Source of the DNA: Aricia agestis
Lineage: Eukaryota; Arthropoda; Insecta; Lepidoptera; Lycaenidae
Length of the DNA: 64,000 bases
Reading direction: 5' to 3'
Assembly (NCBI RefSeq): GCF_905147365.1
Contig: NC_056428.1
Span: 24,954,001 to 25,018,000, forward strand
Position numbers and translations under genes: made by a program. A model generated the notes under the pieces. That model was not told the origin of the DNA and did not search any database. It saw nothing but the letters and a program-made list of their open reading frames with translations. How positions within the stretch are numbered: the stretch's first letter is position 1; every line of letters starts with the position of its first letter. Of this stretch, positions 43,523 to 54,772 are shown one piece after another.

Positions 43523-44143
43523 TTGAAGATTAAAGACCAGTCTACAATATAATTATTATATTTTTTCGGTATTGTGCTTTAAGTTCTACCAGATATAGTT
43601 TGAACTTAGTCTAAATTGCCAGGTAGCGCTTTACCTACTTAATTGAATTGCCATTTTATATACATATATTTTTTGTAAGTATTTTACACCACGGTGAACC
43701 TTTCATAGTTTATTATAAAATGTGGGGCGTTCTCAATGCACTTTGTTTACACTTAGATGGAATTGAATTGAAATGGATAGGATGGATGTGATTGGTTCGC
43801 AAATCGTCCGTCTCCTGGTTCATTGTTTCAATAGTAAAATTACGAGTTTACTTCCTGCCAGTCCCGCTTCCTCTGAGTATAATGGACTGTGAAAATAGAA
43901 ACTTACAGATTTTGACCTGGAAGTTGGAGGCTGTTAAGCATTCTATGCAGTTATGTTCTTTACATCATTTAAAACAAGACTGCATTCGAAAAAGAATTTA
44001 ATAATTTCTATTTTAATTGTAACCTGCGCAATTCTATTACTTAATACGTTATTACAATTCTTGTTCTGTTTTTCTAAATTATTTCTAAAATTCTAAATTA
44101 TTGTGACCATTGTCTATCGCTGCCTTGTTTTTATTTTTATTTT
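43523..44143. other. Unrecognised, possibly retroposon-derived
   Basis: Together with 44421-44540 it may form one unit ending in 'caataaaataaaataaaata' (44516-44536), an A-rich retroposon-like tail, split by the minus repeat at 44144. The 43792-44001 frame has no known domain. Confidence 0.35.
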
Positions 44144-44420
44144 ATTTTTTTAATGAAATAAGGGGCAAGCGAGCAAACGGGTCACCTGATGGAGAGCAAC
44201 TTCCGTCGCCCATGGACACTCGCAGCATCAGAAGAGCTGCAGGTGCGTTGCCGGCCTTCTAAGGGGTAATAGGGGAGGGTAGGGAAGGGAATAGGGGAGG
44301 GTACGGAAGGGAATAGGGGAGGGTACGGAAGGAAATAGGGGAGGGTAGGGAAAGGAAAAGGGTAGGGGATTGGGCCTCCGGTAAACTCACTTACTCGGCG
44401 AAACACAGCTTCCGCTGTGT
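44144..44420 (-). repeat. GC-rich retroposon-like repeat, 5'-truncated minus copy
   Basis: Minus strand: from 'acacagcggaagctgtg' through the pyrimidine tract to 'cgtttgctcgcttgcccct' and an A run. The first ~75 bp of the family are missing. The tract has four near-identical 'ttcccttccgtaccctcccc'-like units. Confidence 0.8.
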
Positions 44421-44582
44421 ATTAGCATTTTTGTATCTGTGGAAACTTTTAATTGGTATTCTTGTATTGTATATTTAAATTCTATGTGTATGTTAGCTGT
44501 AAGTTTTCCAAAAATCAATAAAATAAAATAAAATAATTATTGTCGGTTAGGAGTTAGGACGCGAATGCTAAACAGCAACCTT

Positions 44583-44606
44583 ATAATAATAATAATAATA
44601 ATATAA
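44583..44606. repeat. (AAT)n microsatellite
   Basis: About seven AAT units with one interruption. Confidence 0.8.
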
Positions 44607-44616
44607 TAGAAATAAT

Positions 44617-44778
44617 GTACCATCGAGGATGTTGATTCCTATGCAATTGACAGACCAACGTTATTTGGTCGAATATGTCAATTCAATGTTAATTGTGATC
44701 TGTCAGCTGGGTTTGACGTAACGCAACCAAACTACTTAGGTCCCCGATTTGCATAGGAATCAACTTCTCTGATAGTAC
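44617..44778. mobile_element. Short member of the 431-793 MITE family
   Basis: Left 'gtaccatcgaggatgttgat', right (reverse complement) 'gtactatcagagaagttgat', and 'tcctatgcaa' on both arms. The interior contains 'aacgttatttggtcg', also seen at 740-755 in reverse. Confidence 0.75.
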
Positions 44779-44830
44779 GTACTAATACGTTTGTCCACAA
44801 TTCCACACTAAATTATTATTCAATTAACTG

Positions 44831-45028
44831 TATGGCGCCCGCAACACCGTTGCGCCAAAATTTATTTATCGCGCGGTAACCGTACCTTTTTCCGAGATAA
44901 AATTGATATCCTTTTCCGGGACTCAAACTATCTCCATACCCAACAAAATCGATTCAGCCGTCAGCGGTTTGGGCGTAAAGATGTAACAGACAGACATATA
45001 GACGAACACAGTTTCGCATTTATAATTG
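44831..45028 (-). mobile_element. Helitron-like family 1, minus copy
   Basis: Minus strand from 'aaatgcgaaactgtgttcgt' to 'ggcgcaacggtgttgcgggc'. The hairpin is partly kept; the CTAG is lost. Confidence 0.65.
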
Positions 45029-47300
45029 AGAAGAATAGATAAGAGTCCCGTCCCGAAAAGGTTAAAAATGTTGCTTCCTACGCCGCGCCCGCACGATCTA
45101 TTCTCCCTCCGCCTTATACAATTTATACGTCTTGATAAAATTTACCCATCACAAAAAAGTGGTATGCACTTTTTTGGGACAGCGCTAGAGAAATTTCCAC
45201 TTCAACAAATCGAAAGTCATACAATAATCACCTACCTGTTTTGGAAGTCGGCTAAAAATAGTCAGTAATTAGTGGTTTCCCGTACATTCTAAAAAAGCAA
45301 TTATAAAGTCAGGGCTGCCTCTTTTCATTAGTCGTACAAAGCTATGCACTCAGGGTTGCCAGTTATTTTCGTCCGCACCGCAATTTTACGCTACTCAAAT
45401 AGCCTCTATACTAAGGACTTAAGGGTCAGAGAAAGGTAAAATAAGCCTGGATGCGAGTAGACAGATCGATTATTACATCAGACGCCGCTCGTATCAGTAA
45501 CAGGATGCATTGAGAAACAAGATCAAAATAAATGCTCTTTATCTGCAAAGTGTTCGATGCAAATACTAGACTTCATGTTTTAAGATTCACTTAAATTGAT
45601 AAATTAATAGTTACTTAGTCAAGTCTATTTTACTGAGTTTTTTATTTTGACCTAAGTCCCGTGCGTTATTTATCTGTCAACTATTCTGTCAAACTTTAAA
45701 TAATTAAATTGAAGTTTAATCTAATAAAAAAATAAGTCGGGTTTTCCTTCCTGACGCTAGGGGAGCCCAGCTCAAAGCGGCCATAGGAGGCAAAGCGGCC
45801 ACCCTTAATATTTCGGTTATTTATAAAGGCAGAGCAACGTTGCTGCTCTGGCGCATAGTGACCATCCCGCCCCGCCCCGCGCAGTTATGCGGTAGCGGTT
45901 GGGGAAGGCGCGAGCTTGTAGTGCCAAAAATATTGGAATTGCACGTTTTATTAAAAAAAATGCAAGGTCAATTCTTCCTGTTTTAATTATTTTCTTGTAT
46001 ATTTGAATGTTTCTATTTTCCCGGTGTCGTTGCTTATCTATTTAGCTTTACCTATGTTGTTTTTATTCTGGAGTATGATAAAAAATGCGAAAGAAAATTA
46101 TGTTTAAAACAAACTGAACATTGCATCCATTGTTTAGGGCCCCGATATACGGAAAGACTACAAGGTCTGTTTGCAGGGCGACCTGACCGGGCCTTAAACA
46201 TTGACAGTGACAAATGCAATATTCAGAGCCATTTTTCCACTTCTCTATAGTCCTTATGTCGTTGATATAAAGGTGCTATTAGATGTAGAATCGTGGTAGG
46301 AATGTAAAATCCAGTAGCGAGACAAAACGTTCGCGGCTCAGCCGTGCAAAGCAGATTTGTATCAATTCCCTATCGCCCTGAGCCCTGACAGATGGCATCG
46401 GGAAACTGTAGTAAAAGGTCTAAGGGTCTTATGAGACGAGACAAGACGCGGAGATGCATAATAGCTTTAAAATTTTACAGAAACGAGGCGGTAGAAAGCG
46501 CTACGTGGAGATGTGCAGCGTTAAAAAAAATTAATATTATTTCATTGGGATTTGGGAAGTCTTCTAAGCGGAAGTTCCGTCAATGTTTTGGCTGCAGAGA
46601 TATCGATTTTTCTCAACAATGACTAAAACTAAGAAATTAAAGTTCATTGTCAGTATTCATCATGTCTTTATCTTTGAATTACCCATAGCATAACACGATG
46701 GGCTCTATAAAACCAGGGATTCTAATTTTGCCAACAGAGGAGAGTGATTTAAGCTTCCAAAATTTGTACATAGATTAGTTCAAGCCTACACTATAAATAA
46801 TTTGCCCATAGCTTATAATATGAAATATATTTATGGTTTTTAAATTACGCGACAAAAACCATTTTGTCGCTTACGCCCGTTTCATATTTTCTTGCTGTTC
46901 CATTTCTTGTTTTCTATGAGGCAGGCCCGGCCTCTCATAGAAAACAAGCAATCTAAAATATAATAGGTATCCAAAACGATTTTTTACTTTAACGCGGCGT
47001 CACCTTAACGTAGCCATTGGGTGAAATGCACACAAAAATTAAATACTAAATATGCGAGCAAATACAAAACTCATTTCGTTTAATTTTCCAACAGAGAATC
47101 ATATTCCATTTCTGTATTTCCTGCATTTTCACCAACCAGTTTCCCGCTTGGAACCAAACGCTGTACCGTAAACGTATACGTTTGCGTTTCTTGAATTTTT
47201 TACTTTTTGGCTGCAATTTATTTAAGTACGTTCTATTTTACGTTGCATATTTAGATTGTAATATAGTGTTAGATTCATATTTGGATTATCGCCTTTTCTA
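45029..47300. other. Gene-free region with one repeat tail and short inverted motifs
   Basis: A decayed 'ggaagtcggctaaaaat' tail is near 45240-45258. 45760-45910 is GC-rich with 'caaagcggcca' twice. 'ttgttttctatgaggc' pairs with 'gcctctcatagaaaacaa' at about 46909-46948. The 46392-46622 frame is unsupported. Confidence 0.4.
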
Positions 47301-47387
47301 CAGTGCGTCAAGAAAGTGGCAACATCGTAGTGTCATCCCTTTCAAATCAATCTAAGAAAAAAAGGATGACACTACGATGACGCACTA
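47301..47387. mobile_element. Small Tc1/mariner-like MITE
   Basis: 'cagtgcgtcaagaaagtggc' at the left and 'tgacgcacta' at the right, with inner arms 'atcgtagtgtcatcc' and 'ggatgacactacgat'. TA at both sides. Overlaps the start of two accidental frames (47377-47608). Confidence 0.7.
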
Positions 47388-47710
47388 TACCATTCAATTC
47401 AATAATTTTGACAGTGAAGAAAATGTACGGTGTCGTACAAAAGATGATAACAAAAAAAATTACAACACTCGTTCGAATTTTGAAAGTTGTAACTGGCCTT
47501 GTGTCTTTATTCGTAGCTACTCAACATACAGTACGATTATACCTACTATTGATTATTTTTCAACCTATCCCTTTCCCTACTATTTTAAGTTCTAATGCAT
47601 CACAATAATTCACAAGTGGCTCCCTAGCCAGTCGCCAGACTTAGCCAGCCCTATCTTGCTCTAGCTAGTTGAATACGTCTGCTGTTGAATTTTTCTTTTT
47701 CTATCGGCTG

Positions 47711-47860
47711 GGTATAAAAGGTCTCTTCGGAATCTCTTCAATAGCGATAATTGCTTATCACATAGACGGTCTATTGTTCTGTGTATTCCAGTTTGTAAGC
47801 TGTGTGTAAAAATAAGTCTAGGAATATTAGTTTGTAAGCTGGGTAAAAATAAGTTTAAAA
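47711..47860 (+). promoter_or_regulatory. Candidate core promoter or LTR-like segment
   Basis: 'gggtataaaaggtctctt' has a good TATA box. About 75-145 bp downstream 'agtttgtaagctg' is followed each time by 'taaaaataagt', a 40-bp-spaced direct repeat, and an AATAAA occurs near 48001. It could be a promoter or part of a solo LTR; no LTR ends (TG...CA) or duplication could be fixed. Confidence 0.25.
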
Positions 47861-48181
47861 GAATTTTAGTTATTTTTAATTTTAAACCTCACAGTAACTA
47901 TAAAATGTTTAAGAAGATAGGTTTCATTACAACTTGCAACTCGATGCACTAATAGATGGATATGGAAATATTTGTTATTTTCTATTTATGAATACATATT
48001 GAATAAATATAACCTCACTGCGGTATATATGTTTATTTTTCTCTATCCCTCATTGTTTGCTCTCTGCTTCCTTCAATTTTCCTTCAATTTTTAATACCCT
48101 AACCATTTTTGTTAGGAAAGCAGTATTCATCATGCAGTTATCATTCAACGTGACCGTGGTGTTAGTAAAAATTAAACATAT

Positions 48182-48187
48182 TTTATT
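48182..48187 (-). terminator. Poly(A) signal candidate for the 48408-48812 ORF
   Basis: AATAAA on the minus strand, about 220 bp past the stop codon of the minus-strand ORF; a plausible 3' UTR length. Confidence 0.4.
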
Positions 48188-48407
48188 TTAAAAAGTTAAA
48201 AATACACTTTAATATATTAGCCTTAACAGTCCAAAACTAATATATAGCAATCAAATACACTTTAAAGTCATAATGTGTTAATTACTAGGTGATTTATAAC
48301 AGGCTGAACAAGATTAACTACGTTTTTACACCGAATAGTTTATCACTCATTTTGCCAGTCTTGTTTTATTTTCACTGGGAACATTTCCTCTGTTATCACT
48401 GGCAATG

Positions 48408-48812
48408 TCAATGTTTCTGTTCGGGCTCATTTTTCTGCTTTATCACTGGCGTTGTCCTTATCTTTGTTTCCTCTTTAATCTCTGGCAATTCCAATACTTG
48501 AGTCTCTTTTTTCGCACGTTTCGCTGCTCTACTTCTCTCTTTTCCTGGCGTTTCAGCTGCTTCTGTATTTCTCACTTTTGCTGGTATAGCTTTTTCATTT
48601 TTTGATGTTTTACCATTCTTATCTTCTTTTATTATTATATAGACACTTCTCTCGGAGACTCCACAGGCGGTCGCTGTTCTTTGTACCAGAAAATCTTTGG
48701 TAGAATTAAGATGACATTGTGAAAAGTACTTGTAGACATTGTAGATTATTCTTCTCTCACCGCTTTGGATGGCTGAGCCTCTTGTATTCTTACGAATTGG
48801 TGATGTGCTCAT
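48408..48812 (-). CDS. 134-aa HTH-like, transposase-N-terminus-like protein
   Basis: Intact single ORF with a favourable start context (AAA before ATG). Residues about 18-63 ('ERRIIYNVYKYFSQC', then 'VQRTATACGVSERSVYIIIK') look like a helix-turn-helix domain seen at the N-terminus of several insect DNA-transposon proteins; the pattern is hydrophobic Y-F helix, then R-T-A...G-V-S-x-R-S-V. From residue 64 on it is Lys/Arg/Glu-rich ('GKTSKNEKAIPAKVRN', 'TPGKERSRAAKRAKKE'), with no DDE catalytic core. It is therefore either a truncated transposase or a free-standing DNA-binding protein. A candidate AATAAA lies downstream. No intron needed; expression unknown. The plus frames at 48289-48605 are shadows. 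Confidence 0.55.
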   Translation of the reverse strand: MSTSPIRKNTRGSAIQSGERRIIYNVYKYFSQCHLNSTKDFLVQRTATACGVSERSVYIIIKEDKNGKTSKNEKAIPAKVRNTEAAETPGKERSRAAKRAKKETQVLELPEIKEETKIRTTPVIKQKNEPEQKH

Positions 48813-49435
48813 TTTAACATCGATTCTAAGATTTCAATTCCAACATTAACTTCGACAAGGTTTGGATCATAATATATAAGCAAAGACAACATTTGGATAC
48901 CGTCTCTGGATCATAAACTTCGAAGCCAAACCAATGTCTATCGATTGAAGTTTAGGAATATATTTTGAATTGTGCTCTAATCAGGACTGATCGAATTTGA
49001 TGAAACTGAAATCGATGTAAAAAACAAGAAACACATATTTTGCTGCAAAGTAGGTTTTCGACTGATCACTGCATACATTCTAAGTCAGTCTTCGTCAAGA
49101 TTGCAGTGACTCATCCGTGCAAAAGCATGGAAAAATGTCAACCAATCGCAGATCATAATTTAATCTGCTCGCCACGCTCTTTTATGACGCCATTCTTCGC
49201 GAAAATAATAATCAAGCAATCCTAATTAGTGAGGAGAGCAGCATAATATAAATAGCTTTAATAGTATAGGTGAGGATAAATATAATTTTACAATAATCAT
49301 AAAACTATAATGCATGATACAACGAATACGTAGCTGCCGCTCTGCTTGCTAGCTTACTAAATCACATAATTCCATAACGATTTCGGCTCGCGAAAGGGGA
49401 CATAGTGTAGCGTACCTTCCGGTCTAAATATAACG
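48813..49435. other. No gene recognised
   Basis: Upstream flank of the 134-aa ORF. No TATA or repeat boundary could be fixed; the 49040-49225 frame is unsupported. Confidence 0.35.
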
Positions 49436-49492
49436 CCGGCGAGCGCGGAGGGGTGGGGGGGAGAGGAGAGGCGAGGGGGAGGGGGGCAGAGG
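49436..49492 (+). other. G-rich tract, quadruplex-capable
   Basis: Runs such as 'gggtgggggggag' and 'gagggggagggggg' on the plus strand, inside a GC-rich island (about 49400-49545) in otherwise AT-rich DNA. Compatible with a G-quadruplex or a regulatory CpG-rich patch. The 49362-49559 minus frame is its shadow. Confidence 0.55.
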
Positions 49493-49754
49493 ACAACGAC
49501 CCGACCCAGACCTTGCGCGGCCGGAAGGAAAGATTACGGCTGATTCGCAGTATCACCATATTTTTGGAGTGAACTATGACACGGCTTTAGGTGATGGGAC
49601 ATACTACTTGACAGTATAAAGGGTACTTTAGATTTTTGTTAGGACTATGTCTGGGAATTCGCGTTCATAGACTATAGTATGAAAGTGCCAATAATGGTTT
49701 TTCATATCTCTATCTGTGTGATACCCATATTAATATTATAAATGCGAATTGTTT
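49493..49754. other. Gap ending in a Helitron 5' end
   Basis: 'atattaatattataaatgcg' at 49728-49747 is the Helitron family start, cut off by the following TIR. Confidence 0.5.
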
Positions 49755-50663
49755 ATATCGACGGTGGAAAGGCAAAAGTTACCAAGCGACACTAGGGGTC
49801 AAAATGAGTTATTTATATATTCGGAATCAGCGAATTTTTCTCTATCGATTGGTCTTAGTCCCATGTCTCTACGAGCACTTTTTAATGTCGCTTAGGAACT
49901 CCGTGGAATCGGGTATTTTTCTTATTTTCGGCGACAAAGCGACAACTTTTTGACACCTTTTTAAAAAGTAGGCATTTGGTAATATCTAGATGTTTCTTTT
50001 TTTACTTGGTAATTTTTGGCTTTACACGTTTTTAATTCAAACTAGAGTTAGTAATTTGTGCCTTTCCACTGATGGTATCAATTAGGTACTTGGGACGTTT
50101 TACCTATAATACATTTATTTATTTATGGTATTTCGGACTCTTTTACAAACCCTCGAGATATTTTTTCTGTCGTTAAGTATTTTTTTAACAAACCGTAATC
50201 ATATCAAAAATTCGATATAATAAATTTTACTCGCCGTTTTATCTATAAATTTTGTTACTTGGATACCAATTGCCGAAATAATTATTTAATTTTAAATGTG
50301 GTTAGCCCAAACAAACACTTGAAGCGTTGTCGCTTGTTCCCGCTGTAAATCATACCTAATACGGTGGATAGTAACGGCCTTTTCGATCAGTCGTAGTTCC
50401 ACTGTCGCTTAGGCAACCAGCGTGCTCGCTCTCGCGCATTTCCTTACTACTGTTTTGTGCGATACGACACTTGGTATCTATTACAATTATTATTTTCAAG
50501 CTAATTTGATTTTTCGAGTTTTCTGTTTTGAATATAAAAACTTACCGATGTGGTAAGTGCTTATATTAATTTTATAATAAACTCATACCAAATATTTTAC
50601 TGATTCCGTAGCAAAAGTTGATTATAAAATAAACGAATTTGTGAAGAGAATCGTCTTTTTATT

Positions 50664-50935
50664 TTGAACCGACTTCCAAAAAAATAGGAGGGTTTTCAAT
50701 TCGATAGTATGTTCTTTATTTAGTTATGTTTGTTCGCGGATAACTCCACTATTTGTAAACCGATTTTTAAGATACTTCTGTTGTTGTATAGGACATAGTT
50801 GAAATTTGGTACCACGTTCACAAAAGTTGTGATCTGATGATGCGATCCACAATGAATCGAGGCAACTCCTTAAAATTTGTAAGGAAACATGTACAGGGGT
50901 ATTTTGACTTTTTCTGAAGGGTTTCAAACATAATA
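50664..50935 (-). repeat. Longest copy of the 'gaagtcggttaaaa' repeat
   Basis: Starts 'gaaccgacttccaaaaaaat', then 'gttttcaattcgatagtatg', 'ttcgcggataactccact' and 'gggtattttgactttttctg'. The minus orientation ends in the tail seen at 6513. Probably a non-LTR retrotransposon 3' end. The 67-codon minus frame is incidental. Confidence 0.6.
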
Positions 50936-51385
50936 ATATTATGTACTACCAAAAAGTAACATTCTGCAAAAATGTATACCTTGGTTCCGAAGGTGCTGTA
51001 CAGAATTTTTCAATCCTTATAGATGTTCAGGGATTTCAGCATTTAAACAACTAATTTAAGCATAATAATATGCCAATATATCAATTTCATCAATTGTCAT
51101 CTTCATCACCTTAAAGTTATTATGCCACGCTGCACGCACCGTCAATCATGACCCTATTATTGGTAATTCTCATGGTCATAAATCAATCACATCAAAATAA
51201 TGTGTATTTTTTTTTAAATACACCCAGGTACAGTTAACTTTTGTGGTAGTTATGTACACTTAGATAAAATTATCCACCACTGACTGCGTACAATATTATG
51301 CGTAATAGACATCTAGATAACTGATCAGAGGCTTCTTATGGAACTTCTATTTTTGGTCTAAATAAAGATATTATTTTTATTATAA

Positions 51386-52050
51386 CTTAAAAAAACCCGC
51401 CAAGTGCGTATCGGGCCACGCGCAATATAGGGTTCCGTAGTAACGCTAGTTTTTGATAATTTTTCACCATCTCAGTAGGATTTAATGGAATTTTTCGTAA
51501 AAATATATATACTTTTCATACATTTTGTTTATGTCATCGACTATTACTAATTTAAGTCTTCTGCCGTGAGTGTTTTCCTTTTAAATTCAGCATATTTCTT
51601 ACCCCCGTGAATTTTTTCACATATCCAGTAGTAACCGTTTAGCTGGTAGAAGAGGGGACACTAGACTCTAACGATTTGTTCCAATTTAAAACTTCATATT
51701 TCGCAAATGGATCCCGAAGTCGGAAAATTGTCTTTGAGTACTCATAATATTTTTAAAAAACCTATCCAACGACACTCCACACGATATGGTAAGTAGATGC
51801 GGAAAAAATAAATCACCCCCGCTTAATGTGTATCGAAGGTACCACAAAAAAAAATTAAAGGTTTTATATACTTACCATTTTGTCGGTTTGATTAAGATGT
51901 ACATTCATGCCAAATTAGGCCTTATAGGCCTTATAGTCTCTGAGAAAAACCGCGGACAGACAGACGGACAGACAGACGGACAGACAGATGGACAGACAGA
52001 CGGACAGACCGAAACTATAAGGGTTCCTTATTGACTAGCCGTAAAAAAGA
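51386..52050 (+). repeat. 'gggttccgta' repeat, 'gggccacgcgc' subtype
   Basis: 'cgccaagtgcgtatcgggcc' to 'gggttccttattgacta'. Parallels 2995-3692 along its length. Contains a perfect run of alternating CAGA/CGGA units (51956-52010). The 82-codon frame is the repeat. Confidence 0.75.
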
Positions 52051-52165
52051 GAAAAACAAATTATTTTCAAATAAAATATTGGAACTGACTTCCTCGGCAA
52101 AAACAAAATTAATATTCTTATAAATAAACTAAGAAGTGTTACATAATTCTTATTTAATAGTAGTG

Positions 52166-52530
52166 CCTTTTAGGGTTCCGGACCCTATCACTAAAACTGC
52201 GAAGTCTGTCTGTCTGTCTGTCTCCAGTCTGTATCTCAAGAACGGCTACAGCTAGACATCGGTCATTTTCACAGATAGTGTATTTCCGTTGCCGCTGTAA
52301 CAACAATTCTAAAAAAAATAATTTTCCCATACAATAAACCTGATTTTTTGGTCTTGAAATGTTCACAAAATACTCAATTGTATTTATACTTTTATCATTA
52401 ATAATAAAATGAAAATAAAATAAATAAAAAATCCCATACAAAAAACCTATTTTAGCCTATTTTTGCTCTATAATGGTACGGAACCCTTCGTGTTGTGCAC
52501 GAATCAAACTCACACTTGGCCAATTTTTTC
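52166..52530 (-). repeat. 'gggttccgta' repeat, 'gtcggactcgcgc' subtype
   Basis: Minus orientation: 'agggttccggaccctatcac' (3' end) to 'ctcacacttggccaattttt' (5' end). It is shorter than 17790-18598. Confidence 0.7.
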
Positions 52531-53336
52531 GATTGGCCTAAGCCTAAACTACACTATAACTGTACTAGTACAGATAATATATATCTGTACTCAATCTTCA
52601 TACATTTTAGAAGTCCGTAAGTAAGTTACGGTTCATTGGAATACTGAATATTGTTTTTACCGAGGAAATCGGCTTCAATCATTTTTGTTTGAAAATTATT
52701 TATTCAAAGGCATATTTCAAATATTGTATAGTTGATAGGTTTTTCTTCAACAGTTTAACTTCAGTTATTTTCGATTGCAGCATAACTATACTGAGCAAAT
52801 TTCCTCACTGAGTCTAAAAAGTAAAAACTTTTGAGTTCTAGCTCAAATTTATTTGGCGGCAGGTAAATAATTACTTACACTAACAGAATTTTAATTGTCG
52901 TATAGTAAACATTGCTTGTTATAATAATGGAATATTATGAAATTTAGACCCCTTGTTTGTTTGCTTGTTCAATTAAAAAAAAAATCTCTACTTATCCCTT
53001 TTCTCTTCGAACCATTTGGCAAAAAATATATATTTAGATACCTTTACTAGATTGAAAGATAAAACGTTTTTGTCGGTTGGTAACTTTTACCTGCTTCTAA
53101 ATTTAGGTAAATTGTAACCAAACGCCACTTCTACGCTAAGTATACAGAAATACTATTTTTTTAATAAACCAATTAATAAAGGCATTAAGATACTTTAAAA
53201 ATCCGTTGGATTTTTTAAAATATCTCTAATAGCTAATTTTCTACAATTTTTTCAAGAAAAAATGAATCTTTAAACGGCTCTCCTGTAAAAATAGCTATAT
53301 GTCGCTTGGTAACTTTTGCCTTTCCACCGTCGATAT

Positions 53337-53691
53337 GTATACTTAGTATAGTTAAGTATTTAGGTTTAGTCATAAAAGATCTATTTGGGTCGCAGTGGCT
53401 TATAAGGCTTAAGCCTTAGGGAATGACTTGTCTTCGGACACAAAAAAAAATCGGTCTAGTATGGGTTTTATCGCAAACTCTAACACACAGACAGACGAAC
53501 AACGGAACGACAGAGATAAATGTTCCATTTAACCATATTAAAGTGTGAAAATAACACAGTTCTCCGTTACGTAAAAAGCTCAGAATCTAGAACGTTATTT
53601 TGATCTTAAAGCACAGGCGCCACTGACGCGTAACATCCGGCCAATATTCGCAGAGAGCTTCGGAGTTGAGCATGACAGATAACTCGGCTAC
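53337..53691. other. No gene recognised
   Basis: 'aatcggtctagtatgggttt' and a CAGA run at 53488-53500 may be the end of an unlisted repeat. Confidence 0.35.
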
Positions 53692-53727
53692 GTGCGAGTC
53701 GGACTCGTGCCCAAAAGGTTCCGTACA
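53692..53727 (+). repeat. 'gggttccgta' repeat, 5' stub
   Basis: 'cgtgcgagtcggactcgtgc' then 'ggttccgtaca', cut off by the next foldback element. Confidence 0.55.
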
Positions 53728-53890
53728 GGGCCTGTAGACAAGTGGCAAAGCGCTAACGCTAACGCTAGCGCTACAAAATGTATGCGATTTGACATAAGTC
53801 ATCGCTTCGCTAGCGAATACCAATGTCAAATCCATACCACTTCTTGGTATGGATTTGACATTGGTAGTTTTGCCACTTGTCTACGGGGGC
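53728..53890. mobile_element. Foldback MITE
   Basis: Outer arms 'gtagacaagtggcaaa' and 'ttttgccacttgtctac'; inner perfect arms 'caatgtcaaatccatacca' and 'tggtatggatttgacattg'. 'gctaacgctaacgctagcgc' lies near the left end. Frames on both strands (53587-54012) cross it and are rejected. Confidence 0.7.
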
Positions 53891-54012
53891 TGTTTACTAT
53901 TTTGACAAAACGCATCACAAGCGCCACGTCTCTATCACTACTTGGCGATACGTTATATGATTTTAATTTCTACCTTCGCTTCGCTTACGCTATTGAATGC
54001 CCATTTGACTAA

Positions 54013-54222
54013 ACCCACACTAATACTATAAATGCGAAAGTGTGTCTGTCTATCTCTCTGTTTGTTACCTATTCACGCTCAAACCGCTGAACCGACTTTG
54101 CTGTTTAGTATGGAGATAATTTAAACTCCGCGAAATGACATAGAATACTTTTTTCGCGTAAAAATACACACTTGCCGCGCGACGAACTAACTTTGGCCCT
54201 ACGGAGTTCTAATACACAATAT
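54013..54222 (+). mobile_element. Helitron-like family 1
   Basis: 'cactaatactataaatgcga' through 'cacgctcaaaccgctgaacc' to 'cctacggagttctaat'; the 3' end is eroded. Confidence 0.6.
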
Positions 54223-54769
54223 ATTAGTAAAGGTAAGTAAAATAAATTGTATATTACACCATTATAGCGCATAATACCACTTACTTACTTATTTTAATTA
54301 ATGGTATCAAATATTCACAAGTCAAGTTAAATATAGGGAGTAGGGACTCTAAGCGCTGTCAGAACCCATTCGCAATGTCAATCGCATTTTGATCTAAAGT
54401 CCAAACTCTAAAATTATTGAAAATTTCGTGGTAATTACAATTAATTAGAAGTTCTAATTTTTAACAGGAGTTTATCTTATCAACAGTTAATTGGTTGAAG
54501 TTTTGACGTTAGTCAATCAAAAGCGCTAAATAGCTTCTATCAAAAACGTCAGAAACCGGCCATAATTTTAACACAAGAAGATATAACCCCAAAATATTTT
54601 AAAGAAACATGGGCATGTAAAGTGTAAAATGCAAAAAGTGACATTCAGAATAACATACACTATATTAGCCTCATAATAACTTGCTCTTACTGCCGCACTC
54701 ACGAAAATGAAGATTTTTACTGTGTCAAACTCTTCATTATGTTAAAGTTAAGTTTAAAATATAAATTAT
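54223..54769. other. No gene recognised
   Basis: AT-rich, no bounded feature. Confidence 0.35.
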
Positions 54770-54772
54770 TAA

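Larger units (their letters stand above)
49755..53336. mobile_element. 3.58-kb region bounded by a perfect 37-bp inverted repeat
   Basis: The left arm (49755-49791, starting 'atatcgacggtggaaaggca') is an exact reverse complement of 53300-53336. Subterminal motifs resembling 'gtcgcttggtaac' recur near 49886, 50403 and 53071. It therefore looks like a large TIR transposon. It has no transposase ORF and holds three dispersed repeats (50664, 51386, 52166), so it is non-autonomous or gutted. Superfamily unknown; flanks TATA-like on the left and TATG on the right. Confidence 0.65.

Noticed and set aside
50390..50480. Transcription start of a gene inside the 49.8-kb element
   Set aside because: 'gatcagtcgt' resembles an initiator and a GC-richer patch follows, but no coding exon could be attached.
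53587..54012. 82- and 106-aa proteins on opposite strands
   Set aside because: Both cross the foldback at 53728-53890.
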